Of a DNA stretch of 64,000 nt, positions 35,199 to 43,505 are shown in pieces. Source of the DNA: Kitasatospora sp. SolWspMP-SS2h (lineage in GTDB: Bacteria > Actinomycetota > Actinomycetes > Streptomycetales > Streptomycetaceae); NCBI RefSeq assembly GCF_003259315.1, contig NZ_QLLT01000008.1:216292-280291 (forward strand), read 5' to 3'. Made by a program: the position numbers and the translations under genes. The notes under the pieces were generated by a model. That model made no database searches. It was given only the letters and a program-made list of their open reading frames with translations, and was not told the DNA's origin. Position 1 is the stretch's first letter; each line of letters opens with the position of its first letter.

Positions 35199-35408
35199 TC
35201 AGCGGGTGTGGTGGATGAGGTGGCCGAGGAGTTCGGGGCGGTTGGCGGAGCCGAGGTAGCGGCCTTTCGCGGTCCACAGGTGCCACCACTGGCCGGGGTG
35301 GGCGGTGCTGGCGGTGTGGGCGACGGTCAGGCGGGAGCGGGTGAAGACGTCGAGCAGGACGTCCTGCTGGGGGTCGGGCTCTGCGGAGGTGTGGGCGGCG
35401 GCGGTCAC
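35199..35408 (-). CDS. Small hypothetical protein of the transfer region
   Basis: 69 residues, start at 35408. It has an aromatic core HPGQWWHLWTAKGRYLG and no membrane segment. It is in line with its neighbours (15 bp from the spread-like gene, 40 bp to the DUF6197-like gene), so it belongs to the same operon. Family not recognised. Confidence 0.55.
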   Translation of the reverse strand: MTAAAHTSAEPDPQQDVLLDVFTRSRLTVAHTASTAHPGQWWHLWTAKGRYLGSANRPELLGHLIHHTR

Positions 35409-35423
35409 GGCGTGCTCCTTCGG

Positions 35424-35615
35424 TCAGTGGAGGCCGGGAAGGGCGTGCAGAAGATCGGTGATGGTGCTGTTCACGACCGGGGCGATGCCGGTGGAGGCGA
35501 CGAAGAAGCCGAACAGCGCGGCGACGGTCGCGCCGCCGGCGCTCACGGCGCGGAAGCGGAGCATCAGGGCGAGGACGATGCCGAACAGCGCGACGGCGGA
35601 GATGCTGAAGACCAT
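35424..35615 (-). CDS. Small two-TM membrane protein (Spd-like)
   Basis: 63 residues. ATG 35615 is preceded by GGGGAG. Two hydrophobic helices (ISAVALFGIVLALMLRF and GATVAALFGFFVASTGIAPV). Proteins of this size and form are called spread (Spd) proteins in Streptomyces plasmids and AICEs, where they help the DNA move between hyphal compartments. The assignment rests on form and place only. Confidence 0.6.
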   Translation of the reverse strand: MVFSISAVALFGIVLALMLRFRAVSAGGATVAALFGFFVASTGIAPVVNSTITDLLHALPGLH

Positions 35616-35871
35616 GAGGTGAACTCCCCTTCCAGGGGGCGACTTTGGGATGGATTGCCCGTTTCGCTGGGCCTGGCGGACCCCTGCCGGGCATGGAAAG
35701 TCGCAGGTCAGAGCGGTGCCGACCGCCGCCACCGCCCTGACGGGGGCGTCCTGGCGGAGTGGCAGTGGCGGTGTCTGGCGTCGGTCGGGACGCGGTGCAC
35801 AGGGCTGTGACCTGCGGCTTTCCGGGGCTGGCGGCGGTGCGGCGGCGGTCGAAACCGGGACAGAACGGGCG
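35616..35871. other. Non-coding gap downstream of traB with a widely spaced inverted repeat
   Basis: A 256-bp gap. Arms GGAAAGTCGCAGGTCA (35695-35710) and TGACCTGCGGCTTTCC (35808-35823) pair with one mismatch over a 97-bp spacer that has further internal complementarity (GCCACCGCC/GGCGGAGTGGC). It could be a structured RNA, the traB terminator or a DNA site for transfer. No gene is seen in it. Confidence 0.5.
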
Positions 35872-38202
35872 TCAGGCGGCCTTGTCCATGGCCTCGGCGG
35901 CGGCGCGGAGGTCGGCCAGTGCGTAGCCCATCGGGCGGGAGCCGTCGGGCAGGCTGATGCGGACCTGGTCGACGTCGACGCCGAGGGCGGCCAGTTCGCT
36001 CTTGAGGGCTTTTGAGGCGCGGGACTGCCAGGCGTTGGCGGTCTCGCGGTCGGTGCGGGCGTAGCGGTCGGGGGCGATGTCGGCGAGGCGGGCGAGGAGG
36101 TCCATGACCGGGATGACGCCGCCTTCGGCGTCGGCTGCGGCGATCATGTGGTCGAGGACGGTGCGGTGGATGACGGTGCCGAGGCCGTCGGGTCCGCCGG
36201 CGGCGGCGGAGACGCCGGTGGTGCGGGCCATGGCGGCCTCGATCGGGTCGTCGCAGTGGCCGGGCAGGCACCCGGCGTCGGTGCGCAGGGCGATGCCGCG
36301 CTCGATCAGCGGGAGGATCTCCCCGGCGTTCTCGTCGATGAACAGGGAGCGGACCTCGATGACGCCGGTGTCGGGGGTGGTCAGCCAGGCGCGGCCGCGG
36401 CTAGTCTTCTCGATCGGGATCTTGGAGGCGTCGTAGCCCTGGCCGACCATGCCGTCGCCGAGGACGACGTTCGAGGCGCCCGGGGATTCGACGCGCATGG
36501 CCATGCGGGCGGAGAGGTTGCCGCGCAGGCGCGGGGTGACGATCTCCGCCTCCGGGTACTGCGTGGCCAGCGCGAGGACGATGCCGACGGCGGCGCCGAC
36601 GGCGGCGATCTGGGCGAGGAGTTCGGTGATCTCCTCCGCGTACTTGCCGGAGGGGCCGTTCTTGGCGGTGTAGGTGGCGAGTTCGTCGATGATGACCAGC
36701 TCGATGCCGCCGAGCTTGTCGATCAGCTTCTCGTTCGCCTTCGACAGGCCCGCTTCGACCAGGATCTCGGTGCGGCGGTTCATCTCGCCGACCATCAGCC
36801 GCAGGAACTGCACCAGCCGCCTGGGGTTGCGGCGCACGAACGTGGACAGCGCCCGGGCGTGGGGGACGTATTCGCCCGCGCCCTTGCCGTCGAACAGGCG
36901 GATCCGGACCCGGGGGTCGAGCATTGCCGCGGCCAGCAGGTTCGCGAGGCCCATGCCCTTGCCGGAGCGGGTCGCGCCGGCGAACAGGAACGAGTAGTCC
37001 GAGAGCGTCGGGCGCAGGACGTTGCCGCGCTTGTCGAAGGCGAGGGGGAAGCCGTCGCGCCACGTGTTCACGGACTTGGCGTTCGAGGCGACCAGGGGGT
37101 TTCGGCGGGTGGCGAGGAACGGGTCCTGGCCGCAGGCCCAGATCGCCATCCGGCGGCCGTTGGAGCCGACTTGGCGGATGTCGAGGTTGGTGCGGTCGAT
37201 ACCCATCGCGGCGGCGATCTCGTCGGCCTTGTCGCGGGCCTTCTTCACGGTGACGTCGGGGAGGTCGATGACGGCGTGCCAGGCGTTCGGCACGGCCGGG
37301 TCGATCGCGCACGGCGTGACCATGGTGAGGCGCTGGGAGTCGCCGATGACCTTCGCGGCCTTGAACGCCCGGTCGAGCATCGACTCGGTCAGCGGGTCGC
37401 CGTCCGAAAGGGCCCGGGTGTCGGCGTCCCACACCGTCTCGCGGTCCGGTCGGCGGCCGAGGAACGCCTCCGCGGCGAGCACCGCGCCCAGGCCGAGCCA
37501 GAGGCCCGCCGCGCCGAGGGCGACGTAGGCGGCGAGCACGACCGCGGCGGGGATGCCGAAGGCGACCAAGGCGCGCAGGAACCGGATCCGGCGCCGGTTG
37601 GACTTCGCCTTCCTGTGTGCGGCGACCGCGGCCACCGCGACCGCGAGGGCGGCCTCGGACTGCTTCTGCGCGAGCGCCCGGTCGCCGGGCAGGAGGGTGA
37701 AGCGGGCGCGGCGCGCGAGGTCGCGGGCCTCGCGGGTGGCGATGTGGGCCTGGTGGCCGGCCGCCTGGACGTGCGCGCCCTCGAACCCGGCCGTCCACTG
37801 CGCCGAGCGCCGTATCCCGCGCCATGCCTGGGCGCCGTGGCCGCGGTGGGTGCGCTGGCGGGCCAGCCACCTGCGCGCGGCCCGGCGGGCCTGGGTGGAA
37901 CGGGCGCGGGCCATCGTGCGCCGCCCGTCCTTCGTGCGGATCCACTGCGGCATCAACGGCCGGTCCCCGGCCACGTCCTCACGCAGGCTCGCCGCCACCA
38001 CCGCCGACACCTCGGCCACCGGGTCCGGGTCGGCGAGGTAGACGGAGTCGTCTCCGGAGGCCGTACCCGGGCGGGTAACCGGCGCGGGGGCGGGCTTGGT
38101 GAAGCGGTCAGGGAAGGGCAGCACCGCGGCGTCCTCGGCTCTGTCCTGTTCGGTCGGCTCCGGGCCGCTGTCCCCGGCCTGGGCGTGTTCGTCGTGGTTC
38201 AC
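35872..38202 (-). CDS. traB: TraB/FtsK-type conjugal DNA translocase
   Basis: 776 residues, GTG at 38202. A basic N-terminal part (about 90-210) is followed by one or two membrane helices (FLRALVAFGIPAAVVLAAYV and GLWLGLGAVLAAEAF, about 208-250) and an FtsK motor: Walker A GATRSGKG (409-416), Walker B IELVIIDELATY (about 507) and ALATQYPEAEIVTPRLRGN. The C-terminal about 90 residues fit a DNA-recognition winged helix. In streptomycete elements one such hexamer moves double-stranded DNA between mycelia. A terminator hairpin (38242-38286) separates it from the gene upstream. Confidence 0.92.
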   Translation of the reverse strand: MNHDEHAQAGDSGPEPTEQDRAEDAAVLPFPDRFTKPAPAPVTRPGTASGDDSVYLADPDPVAEVSAVVAASLREDVAGDRPLMPQWIRTKDGRRTMARARSTQARRAARRWLARQRTHRGHGAQAWRGIRRSAQWTAGFEGAHVQAAGHQAHIATREARDLARRARFTLLPGDRALAQKQSEAALAVAVAAVAAHRKAKSNRRRIRFLRALVAFGIPAAVVLAAYVALGAAGLWLGLGAVLAAEAFLGRRPDRETVWDADTRALSDGDPLTESMLDRAFKAAKVIGDSQRLTMVTPCAIDPAVPNAWHAVIDLPDVTVKKARDKADEIAAAMGIDRTNLDIRQVGSNGRRMAIWACGQDPFLATRRNPLVASNAKSVNTWRDGFPLAFDKRGNVLRPTLSDYSFLFAGATRSGKGMGLANLLAAAMLDPRVRIRLFDGKGAGEYVPHARALSTFVRRNPRRLVQFLRLMVGEMNRRTEILVEAGLSKANEKLIDKLGGIELVIIDELATYTAKNGPSGKYAEEITELLAQIAAVGAAVGIVLALATQYPEAEIVTPRLRGNLSARMAMRVESPGASNVVLGDGMVGQGYDASKIPIEKTSRGRAWLTTPDTGVIEVRSLFIDENAGEILPLIERGIALRTDAGCLPGHCDDPIEAAMARTTGVSAAAGGPDGLGTVIHRTVLDHMIAAADAEGGVIPVMDLLARLADIAPDRYARTDRETANAWQSRASKALKSELAALGVDVDQVRISLPDGSRPMGYALADLRAAAEAMDKAA

Positions 38203-38241
38203 TGAGGGGTCCTTCCTCGCTGTTCAGGTGGGTTGAGGGAC

Positions 38242-38286
38242 TCCGGGGCGGCCGTCGCGCCGGCAAGCAAGAACGGCCGCCCCGGA
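38242..38286. terminator. Hairpin upstream of traB
   Basis: A 14-bp perfect stem, TCCGGGGCGGCCGT (38242-38255) with its complement (38273-38286), extended by GACT/AGTC-type pairing. It lies between the end of the 38295-38561 gene and traB on the same strand, so traB probably has its own promoter in the 40 bp that follow. Confidence 0.7.
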
Positions 38287-38294
38287 CAGAGGAG

Positions 38295-38561
38295 TCACGC
38301 GCCGGGGGCCTGCGGCATCGGGATGGCGCGGCATTCGGAGGCGTGGGTGTTGGCGGTGTTGCGGGCGTTGGTGCGGGCGGCCGAGCGGGAGCCGTCCCAG
38401 CAGCCCATGCACGCCCAGCGGTAGGCGGGCTCGTTGTGGGGGATGCGCTCGTCGGGGACGTAGAACAGGGCGACCATGGCGGAGCCGAGGGTGAGGAACA
38501 CGGCGTCGGTGCCGACGGGCAGGCCGGTCGACTGGTCGAGCGGGATGCTCATGCTGGACAT
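38295..38561 (-). CDS. Small AICE hypothetical protein
   Basis: 88 residues, ATG 38561 with GGGAG upstream (ATG 38552 also possible). It has one hydrophobic stretch (DAVFLTLGSAMVALFYVP) and YRWACMGCWDG with a CxxC pair, then HASECRAIP. No family was recognised; similar Cys-containing small proteins are usual in AICE transfer operons. Confidence 0.55.
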   Translation of the reverse strand: MSSMSIPLDQSTGLPVGTDAVFLTLGSAMVALFYVPDERIPHNEPAYRWACMGCWDGSRSAARTNARNTANTHASECRAIPMPQAPGA

Positions 38562-38582
38562 GCGGGGTTCTCCCTTGTCGGG

Positions 38583-39041
38583 TCAGGCGGAGACGATGAG
38601 GGCGGCGGCGGTCTCGAAGGCGTGGTGCCACGCCTGGTCGAGGGCGTACGCGCCGTTCATGCCGTGGTCGGTCAGGCGCACGAAGTTGGCCTTGCCTGTG
38701 GCGTCGGCGAGGCGGCGGAGCGGTTCGCGCCGGTCGGCGATGTAGTGGGTGACCGCCGACAGTGCCAGGCCGGCAGCGAGGGGGCCGGGGCGCAGGCGGA
38801 CGCCGAGGAGTCGGGATCCGGCGAGCAGGGCGGCGGCCTGGGTGGCGGTGTAGGTGGCGACGTGGGCGGCGCACGCTGCGCGGCCGGCCGTGCTGGACTG
38901 GCCTTCGTTGTGGTCGTGCTGGCCCTTCGTCGTGGCCTGGTGGTCGCTCTGCACCCAGTGGTCGGCGACGTCGGCGGCGGCACGGAGCAGGGCGTACGCG
39001 GCGGCGAAGCGGGCGGCGCGGGTGTTCACGGTGACGGGCAT
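38583..39041 (-). CDS. His-rich membrane-associated protein of the transfer region
   Basis: 152 residues. ATG 39041 is chosen because AAGGAG lies 9 nt upstream; the TTG at 39059 overlaps that site. Features: ALLRAAADVADHWVQSDHQA, then AAHVATYTATQAAALLAG (hydrophobic) and LAAGLALSAVTHYIADRREPLRRLA. The repeated D/H residues on helices resemble the DUF3307 type of membrane protein. Function unknown. Confidence 0.55.
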   Translation of the reverse strand: MPVTVNTRAARFAAAYALLRAAADVADHWVQSDHQATTKGQHDHNEGQSSTAGRAACAAHVATYTATQAAALLAGSRLLGVRLRPGPLAAGLALSAVTHYIADRREPLRRLADATGKANFVRLTDHGMNGAYALDQAWHHAFETAAALIVSA

Positions 39042-39091
39042 GGCGGTGTGCTCCTTCAATCTCGTGACGGTGGCGGTGGGTTGGGTGTGCG

Positions 39092-40261
39092 TCAGCTCGC
39101 GGCGGCGGCCCGTGCGGGGCGGGTGCGGGCGGCGAGCGACATGGCGCGGCGGGCGGCCGGGGAGTAGGCGAGGGTGTCGCCGGCGCGGCGCACGGGCGGG
39201 GTTCCGCCGTTGTTGCGGCGGCCGTCGGGGCGCTTGGCGGCGGGGGTCTTCGCGGGGCGGGTCATCTGGGATTCAACCTGCACCTTTTCGACCTTTTCGA
39301 CCTGGTTCGTCCGGTCGTTCGAGGCGGTCCGCACGGCGGCCTTGGCGGCCACCTTCGCGGCGATGGAGTCGGCGGTGTCGCCGAGCGTTGCGCCCTGGGT
39401 GTCGTCCCAGGCGCGCTTCCACGTGGCCTCGCTGGGGTACAGCTCGCCCATGGCGGCGGCGAGGGCGACGGTGCGCTCCCACACCTGCGGCCACTGCACC
39501 GCGCGGGTCGCGGCCAGCGCCTCCCGCTCGCCCTCCGACCGCTGTTCGGCGGCGAGCTTCTCGGCGGCCTCGGCCGCCGCGTGCTTGGCCTGGGCGCGGC
39601 GCTGGCGGCGGCTCACCTTGCCGTCGCGCTTGCGGATGCGGCCGTGCTCGTGCAGGTCCCACACCATCGGCCCGGCCAGTGAGCAGAACGCCCCGCCCAG
39701 GCCGGTGCCGAGGCCGAACGCGGTCGAGCCGTGCAGGTAGTTGACCGTCGCGGCGAACAGCGCGACCGCCCCGGCCAGGGCCCGGTAGTGCCAGGACGGG
39801 CGGTGGTCGTCGATCGCGGCCTCGGCGCCCTTCAGCAGCGCCCAGGCCAGGCCCTCCAGGACGAGCGGTGCGGCCAGCAGGAACGGGGCGTGTGGGGACC
39901 AGAACGCCATCATCTGGAGCGGCAGCGACACGACCACGCAGATCACGGCGATGGCGCGGGCCCAGCTCCGCCACTGGGCGGCGGAGCGCTCCGCCTTCTC
40001 GCGGGCGGCCTGCGTCTCGGCCCGCAGGCGGGCCGCTTCGCGCTGGGCGTCGGCGGCTTCCTGGCGGATCCGGTCGGCCTCCGCCTGGCCCTTGGCGATG
40101 TCGGCGGCGGCCTTCGCCGCCTTGAGCTGGTTGGCGATGTCCGCCGCCGCCGCGCCGGCCGCGGTCTTCGCGCGCAGGGCCTCGGCCTCGGCGGCTTCCT
40201 TCGCGCCCGACTTCGGCGCCGGGCGGGTACGGCCGGTCGGCCGCAGTTCGGTGACGCTCAT
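39092..40261 (-). CDS. DUF2637 spread-type membrane protein
   Basis: 389 residues, ATG at 40261. N-terminal Ala/Lys/Glu-rich coiled coil (about 20-95) and then a block of four membrane helices (about 100-200): AIAVICVVVSLPLQMMAFW, LLAAPLVLEGLAWALLKGA, AVALFAATVNYLHGSTAFG and GGAFCSLAGPMVWDL. The second half is cytosolic and basic (KRDGKVSRRQRRAQAKHAAA) with a TWKRAWDDTQG motif. This is the DUF2637 family encoded next to tra genes in actinobacterial elements. Confidence 0.8.
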   Translation of the reverse strand: MSVTELRPTGRTRPAPKSGAKEAAEAEALRAKTAAGAAAADIANQLKAAKAAADIAKGQAEADRIRQEAADAQREAARLRAETQAAREKAERSAAQWRSWARAIAVICVVVSLPLQMMAFWSPHAPFLLAAPLVLEGLAWALLKGAEAAIDDHRPSWHYRALAGAVALFAATVNYLHGSTAFGLGTGLGGAFCSLAGPMVWDLHEHGRIRKRDGKVSRRQRRAQAKHAAAEAAEKLAAEQRSEGEREALAATRAVQWPQVWERTVALAAAMGELYPSEATWKRAWDDTQGATLGDTADSIAAKVAAKAAVRTASNDRTNQVEKVEKVQVESQMTRPAKTPAAKRPDGRRNNGGTPPVRRAGDTLAYSPAARRAMSLAARTRPARAAAAS

Positions 40262-40293
40262 TCAGTCCCCCTCGGGAGAGATGTCGAAGTCGT

Positions 40294-40536
40294 TCAGGAC
40301 GCCGCGAGGCGCACCAGGCGGCGCACCGTGCGCAGGCGGCGAGAGGCCCGGCGGCGCAGGCCCGGCAGGGCGGTGGCGAGCAGCAGCCCGCCCGCAAGGC
40401 CGAACGCGGCACTCGGGTGTGCCAGCGCTGCTGCGGCGACGGCGGCCAGCGCGCCGAACAGGATCCGGGCGGCGGCGGGGAACGCCACCGCGAGCAGCAG
40501 CAGCGCCAGGCCCAGGCGCTTGGACGCGGTGGTCAT
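40294..40536 (-). CDS. Small two-TM membrane protein
   Basis: 80 residues, ATG 40536 overlapping the whiB stop (ATGA). Two Ala/Leu helices (LGLALLLLAVAFPAAARILFG and HPSAAFGLAGGLLLATAL) and a strongly basic tail RRRASRRLRTVRRLVR. Translationally coupled to the WhiB gene. Probably part of the spread apparatus; family not recognised. Confidence 0.6.
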   Translation of the reverse strand: MTTASKRLGLALLLLAVAFPAAARILFGALAAVAAAALAHPSAAFGLAGGLLLATALPGLRRRASRRLRTVRRLVRLAAS

Positions 40537-40898
40537 GCCGCCACCGCCTTGCGGCCGGTGCGGCGCTTGAGCTGGCGGCGCTCCTCGGCGGTCAGCCCGC
40601 CGAAGACGCCGTGCGGCTCGCTGCGGCGCACCGCGAGCGCCAGGCACATTTCCTTGACCGGGCAGCCGGCGCACACCGCCTTCGCACGCCGGGTCGCGAA
40701 CTCGACCCACTGCGGGTCGAGTTCGTTCTCGTCCGGGTCAGGGGCGGCGTAGAACAGGTCGGGGTTCATGCCCTGGCACGCGGCGCCGTGCAGGTCGCCG
40801 TCCGGCGACGGGACGAGCGCGGCGGCGGAGGCGACGGGGTTGGCGCTCAGGTGCGGGCGGGCGGTGCCGCGAAGGCCGCGGCGCACGATCCGGGTCAT
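40533..40898 (-). CDS. WhiB-family iron-sulphur regulator
   Basis: 121 residues, ATG 40898 overlapping the preceding stop by 4 bp. The four cluster cysteines are present: C in GAACQGMNP, then C-x2-C-x5-C in VCAGCPVKEMCLALAV. The turn is GVFGG instead of the usual GVWGG, and the basic ERRQLKRRTGR tail binds DNA. WhiB proteins on AICEs and phages can interfere with host WhiB control of development; that role here is inference. Confidence 0.9.
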   Translation of the reverse strand: MTRIVRRGLRGTARPHLSANPVASAAALVPSPDGDLHGAACQGMNPDLFYAAPDPDENELDPQWVEFATRRAKAVCAGCPVKEMCLALAVRRSEPHGVFGGLTAEERRQLKRRTGRKAVAA

Positions 40899-41140
40899 CA
40901 CGCGGCCGCCTTCCACACCAGCGTCCGGTTCCGCTCCGCGGTGCGCATCAGCGCACTGGCGTAGCGGGCGGGCTCGGGGGCGAGGTCGCGCAGCACGTCC
41001 CGGGCGACGTCCAAGCGCACCACCGTGTCGGCGGCCGTCTCGTCGTCGGCGCCGGTGAACAGCTCCACGTCGATGCCGAAGGCCAACTCGGCGAACTCGG
41101 AGGCCGTGACGGCTTCCTGGCCTGCAACAATCAGTCTCAC
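40898..41140 (-). CDS. Small acidic protein, first gene of the whiB operon
   Basis: 80 residues, GTG at 41140 with AGAAGGA just upstream; its stop overlaps the whiB start. Sequence: EAVTASEFAELAFGIDVELF...ETAADTVVRLDVARDVLRDLA, soluble and largely helical. No domain recognised. Confidence 0.6.
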   Translation of the reverse strand: MRLIVAGQEAVTASEFAELAFGIDVELFTGADDETAADTVVRLDVARDVLRDLAPEPARYASALMRTAERNRTLVWKAAA

Positions 41141-41706
41141 GGGTCCTTCTCCAAGGGTTGAGGGCCCGGCGGGGCGGCTTCTCTCCCGGCCAAGGTCAGG
41201 AAGCCGCCCCGCACTTCGGGCAGAAGGGGACCACCGGCCGGCACGGCCCGTGGTCGAGGACTGCGGCCGAATCCCGAAGGGCCGGACCGCAGGTGATCAG
41301 TTGCGCGATGGGACCGAGACCGAAGACCCGGTCCGCTGCCGCGCGGCCCCTTTCGAGGGCCGTAGGACGGCAGCGTTGTCAAGGAACAGCGCTTCCCTGG
41401 CCGACCCCCGCAGGAGCCGACTTCCGGGCGTATTCGTGCAGCTCAGGGCAGCCCTATAAAGGGCTGGCAGTTCATCGGCCTCGCCGTGCGAGACATGTTG
41501 AACATGTCTCTTACGATGACGCTGAACCGACGCATCGTCAAGTCCTTCGTTGATTCGAGTCGGAGACTCCCTGACCGCGTGCCACTAGATTCGCGGTTCG
41601 GAGCCTGTCGATCTCCGACGAGACTGGACGACCCCGAACCGGCTTCGTTACGGTCAGGTCGTCCCGCATCGTCCAAGCGCCACCACATCGTCCGGGGGAG
41701 GGCGAC
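41141..41706. promoter_or_regulatory. Central control region of the element
   Basis: 566 bp between the leftward transfer operon and the rightward HTH gene. On the leftward side there is a 12-bp stem (41170-41181 with 41200-41211, 18-nt loop), a possible leader hairpin. On the rightward side is a near-perfect palindrome, GAGACATGTT-G-AACATGTCTC (41490-41510), followed by a -10-like TACGAT at 41512. This is the best candidate operator for one of the element's regulators. The open frame across 41137-41382 is not supported. Confidence 0.6.
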
Positions 41707-42477
41707 ATGGCCAATGAGCGGCTTCGAGGAGCGATCCTGGCAAGCGGCCTGACGGTCGAACACATCGCAGAACGGCTGGGGGTTAGCACCCGCACGGTCG
41801 AGCGGTGGGTCGAGGCCAAGGACCAGCGTCGGCCGTACCGACGCTTCCAGTACGCCCTCGCGAACCTCCTGCAACGTGACCTGTCGGACCTCTGGTCGGA
41901 CGAGCAAACCACCAGCCAGACGGCCGAGGCCGGCCGCGCCGAGCTGACCAAGCTCTACCCGCACCGTGCCGTAGCGCCGAAGGAGTTGTGGACCTCGCTC
42001 TACTCGGGGGCCACCCGGAACTTCGACCTGGTCGTCTACGCGGGCTTCTGGCTCTCCGAGGACCCGCTCTTCTTCCGACTGATCAAGGAGAAGGCGAGCG
42101 CGGGCGTCCCCGTTCGGATGATGCTCGGCGACCCCGACTCGCCTCAGGTCGCACAGCGCGGCGAGGAGGAGGGGATCGGCCCGGCCATGGCAGGGAAAAT
42201 TCGCAACGCGCTGGCCAACTACGCGCCGGTCTTCAACGTCCCGGGAGTCGAGTTCCGGCTGCACTCGACCACGCTCTACAACTCGCTCTACCGGGCCGAC
42301 GACGAGATGCTCGTCAACGGCCACGTCTTCGGCGTTGGGGCCTTTCTCGCGCCGGTCCTCCACCTATCGCAAGTGCCCGGCGGTGAGCTGTTCAGCACGT
42401 ACGCCGCGAGCATCGAGCGAATCTGGGAGAGTTCCCGGAGGATCACTTCCCCCCTGTTCGAAGGCGAGGCGGCATGA
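41707..42477 (+). CDS. HTH regulator with DUF5919/PLD-like C-terminal domain
   Basis: 256 residues, ATG at 41707. XRE-type HTH near 12-40 (LTVEHIAERLGVSTRTVERWVE) and then LYSGATRNFDLVVYAGFWLSEDP...PVRMMLGDPDSPQV, a domain seen in actinobacterial regulators (DUF5919) and faintly like phospholipase D folds; the HKD catalytic pair is absent. ATGA overlap with the Nudix gene shows a two-gene operon. The place is that of the pra activator in pSAM2, but it is not the same protein family as far as I can tell. Confidence 0.8.
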   Translation: MANERLRGAILASGLTVEHIAERLGVSTRTVERWVEAKDQRRPYRRFQYALANLLQRDLSDLWSDEQTTSQTAEAGRAELTKLYPHRAVAPKELWTSLYSGATRNFDLVVYAGFWLSEDPLFFRLIKEKASAGVPVRMMLGDPDSPQVAQRGEEEGIGPAMAGKIRNALANYAPVFNVPGVEFRLHSTTLYNSLYRADDEMLVNGHVFGVGAFLAPVLHLSQVPGGELFSTYAASIERIWESSRRITSPLFEGEAA

Positions 42478-42947
42478 GCCGGATCGACTACATCAACGAC
42501 CCCAACGCCCCAGCGGCCAACTCCGTCGTCCCATCGGTCGTGGCCATCGTCCAGGACGACCTCGGGCGAGTGCTCCTGATCCACAAGACGGACAACGGGC
42601 TCTGGGCTCTCCCCGGCGGTGGGCACGACATCGGTGAGTTCGTCGCCGACACGGTGGTCCGGGAAGTCCGGGAGGAAACCGGCATCGACGTCGAGGTCGT
42701 GACGGTGACGGGACTCTACACCGACCCCGGACACGTCATGAAGTACGACGACGGAGAAGTCCGACAGCAGTTCTCCATCGCCTTCCGGGCGAAGGCGATC
42801 GGCGGAACCCTGCGGACGAGCGAGGAATCGAAAGAGGTCCGCTGGATCGACCCAGCGGACCTCTCCGGCCTCGACATCCACCCGTCCATGCGGCTCCGGA
42901 TCCAACACGCGCTCGACCCGGACCGCGTCCAGCCGTACATCGGTTAG
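42474..42947 (+). CDS. Nudix hydrolase (Pif-like)
   Basis: 157 residues, ATG 42474 overlapping the previous stop. The Nudix box G-x5-E-x7-REUxEExGU is complete: GGGHDIGEFVADTVVREVRE followed by ETG. The conserved PVVVAIV and LWALPGG regions flank it. pSAM2 carries a Nudix protein, Pif, that blocks redundant transfer between element-bearing cells; an equivalent role here is inferred from position. Its TAG stop overlaps the TAA stop of the convergent HD gene. Confidence 0.85.
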   Translation: MSRIDYINDPNAPAANSVVPSVVAIVQDDLGRVLLIHKTDNGLWALPGGGHDIGEFVADTVVREVREETGIDVEVVTVTGLYTDPGHVMKYDDGEVRQQFSIAFRAKAIGGTLRTSEESKEVRWIDPADLSGLDIHPSMRLRIQHALDPDRVQPYIG

Positions 42948-43492
42948 ACCGCGGGGCCCGCCAGCTCCAGCCGGTGCTCCACCCGCTGGGCCGCCGCGTG
43001 GATTTCCGGCTCTGCCCGCCGGATGAACCTGCCCACGATGCTGTCCGGTCCATACCGACCCACGATCTCCGCGATCCGCGCCGGCGTCGTGGTCGCGGTG
43101 CCGTCCGGGGTGGTGGTCATGTCGCAGTAGATCAGCGCGTCGACCAACTCGGGCTTCTCCAGCGGGAACTCAGCCTCCAGCTCCTGGCGCAGCCCCCGCT
43201 CCTCGGCCTCCAGCAAGGCACAGGAGTGATGCGCGACGAGCCGGACGACCCGCTCGTCCAGGTGCTCGACGTGGCGAAGGAACCGCGCGCCGTCGAGTGG
43301 GTGGAAGCCGGTGTCGGTGATGCGCGGCGAGTAGCCGATGTCGTGCAACACGGCGGCGGATTCGAGCAGTTCCGCGTCTGGCCCGAGGATCGGCGCCAGC
43401 AAGCGGGCCCGGCTGGCCACTCCCAGCGAGTGGGCCCAGCGGCGGGGAAGGTCATCGGAGAGCAGGGCTTCGGCGAGGTCGTAGGCCCACAT
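42944..43492 (-). CDS. HD-domain phosphohydrolase
   Basis: 182 residues, ATG 43492 with AAAGGA 8 nt upstream. Metal ligands of the HD fold: RRWAHSLGV (His), AVLHDIGYSP (His-Asp) and VRLVAHHSCA (His-His), then YCDMTTTPDG (Asp). It belongs to the small HD hydrolases acting on nucleotides. It is 13 bp after the GntR gene and co-transcribed; such pairs are found in AICE control modules, but the substrate is unknown. Confidence 0.85.
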   Translation of the reverse strand: MWAYDLAEALLSDDLPRRWAHSLGVASRARLLAPILGPDAELLESAAVLHDIGYSPRITDTGFHPLDGARFLRHVEHLDERVVRLVAHHSCALLEAEERGLRQELEAEFPLEKPELVDALIYCDMTTTPDGTATTTPARIAEIVGRYGPDSIVGRFIRRAEPEIHAAAQRVEHRLELAGPAV

Positions 43493-43505
43493 GGTGATGT
43501 CCTTT

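Noticed and set aside
41137..41382. 81-codon leftward frame upstream of the whiB operon
   Set aside because: Arg/Pro/Gly-rich shadow-like sequence, no ribosome site, and it covers a leader hairpin; no support as a gene.
41525..41600. tRNA-like GTTGATTCGAGTC stretch near 41550
   Set aside because: It resembles a T-arm but no acceptor or anticodon stem can be drawn; not a tRNA.
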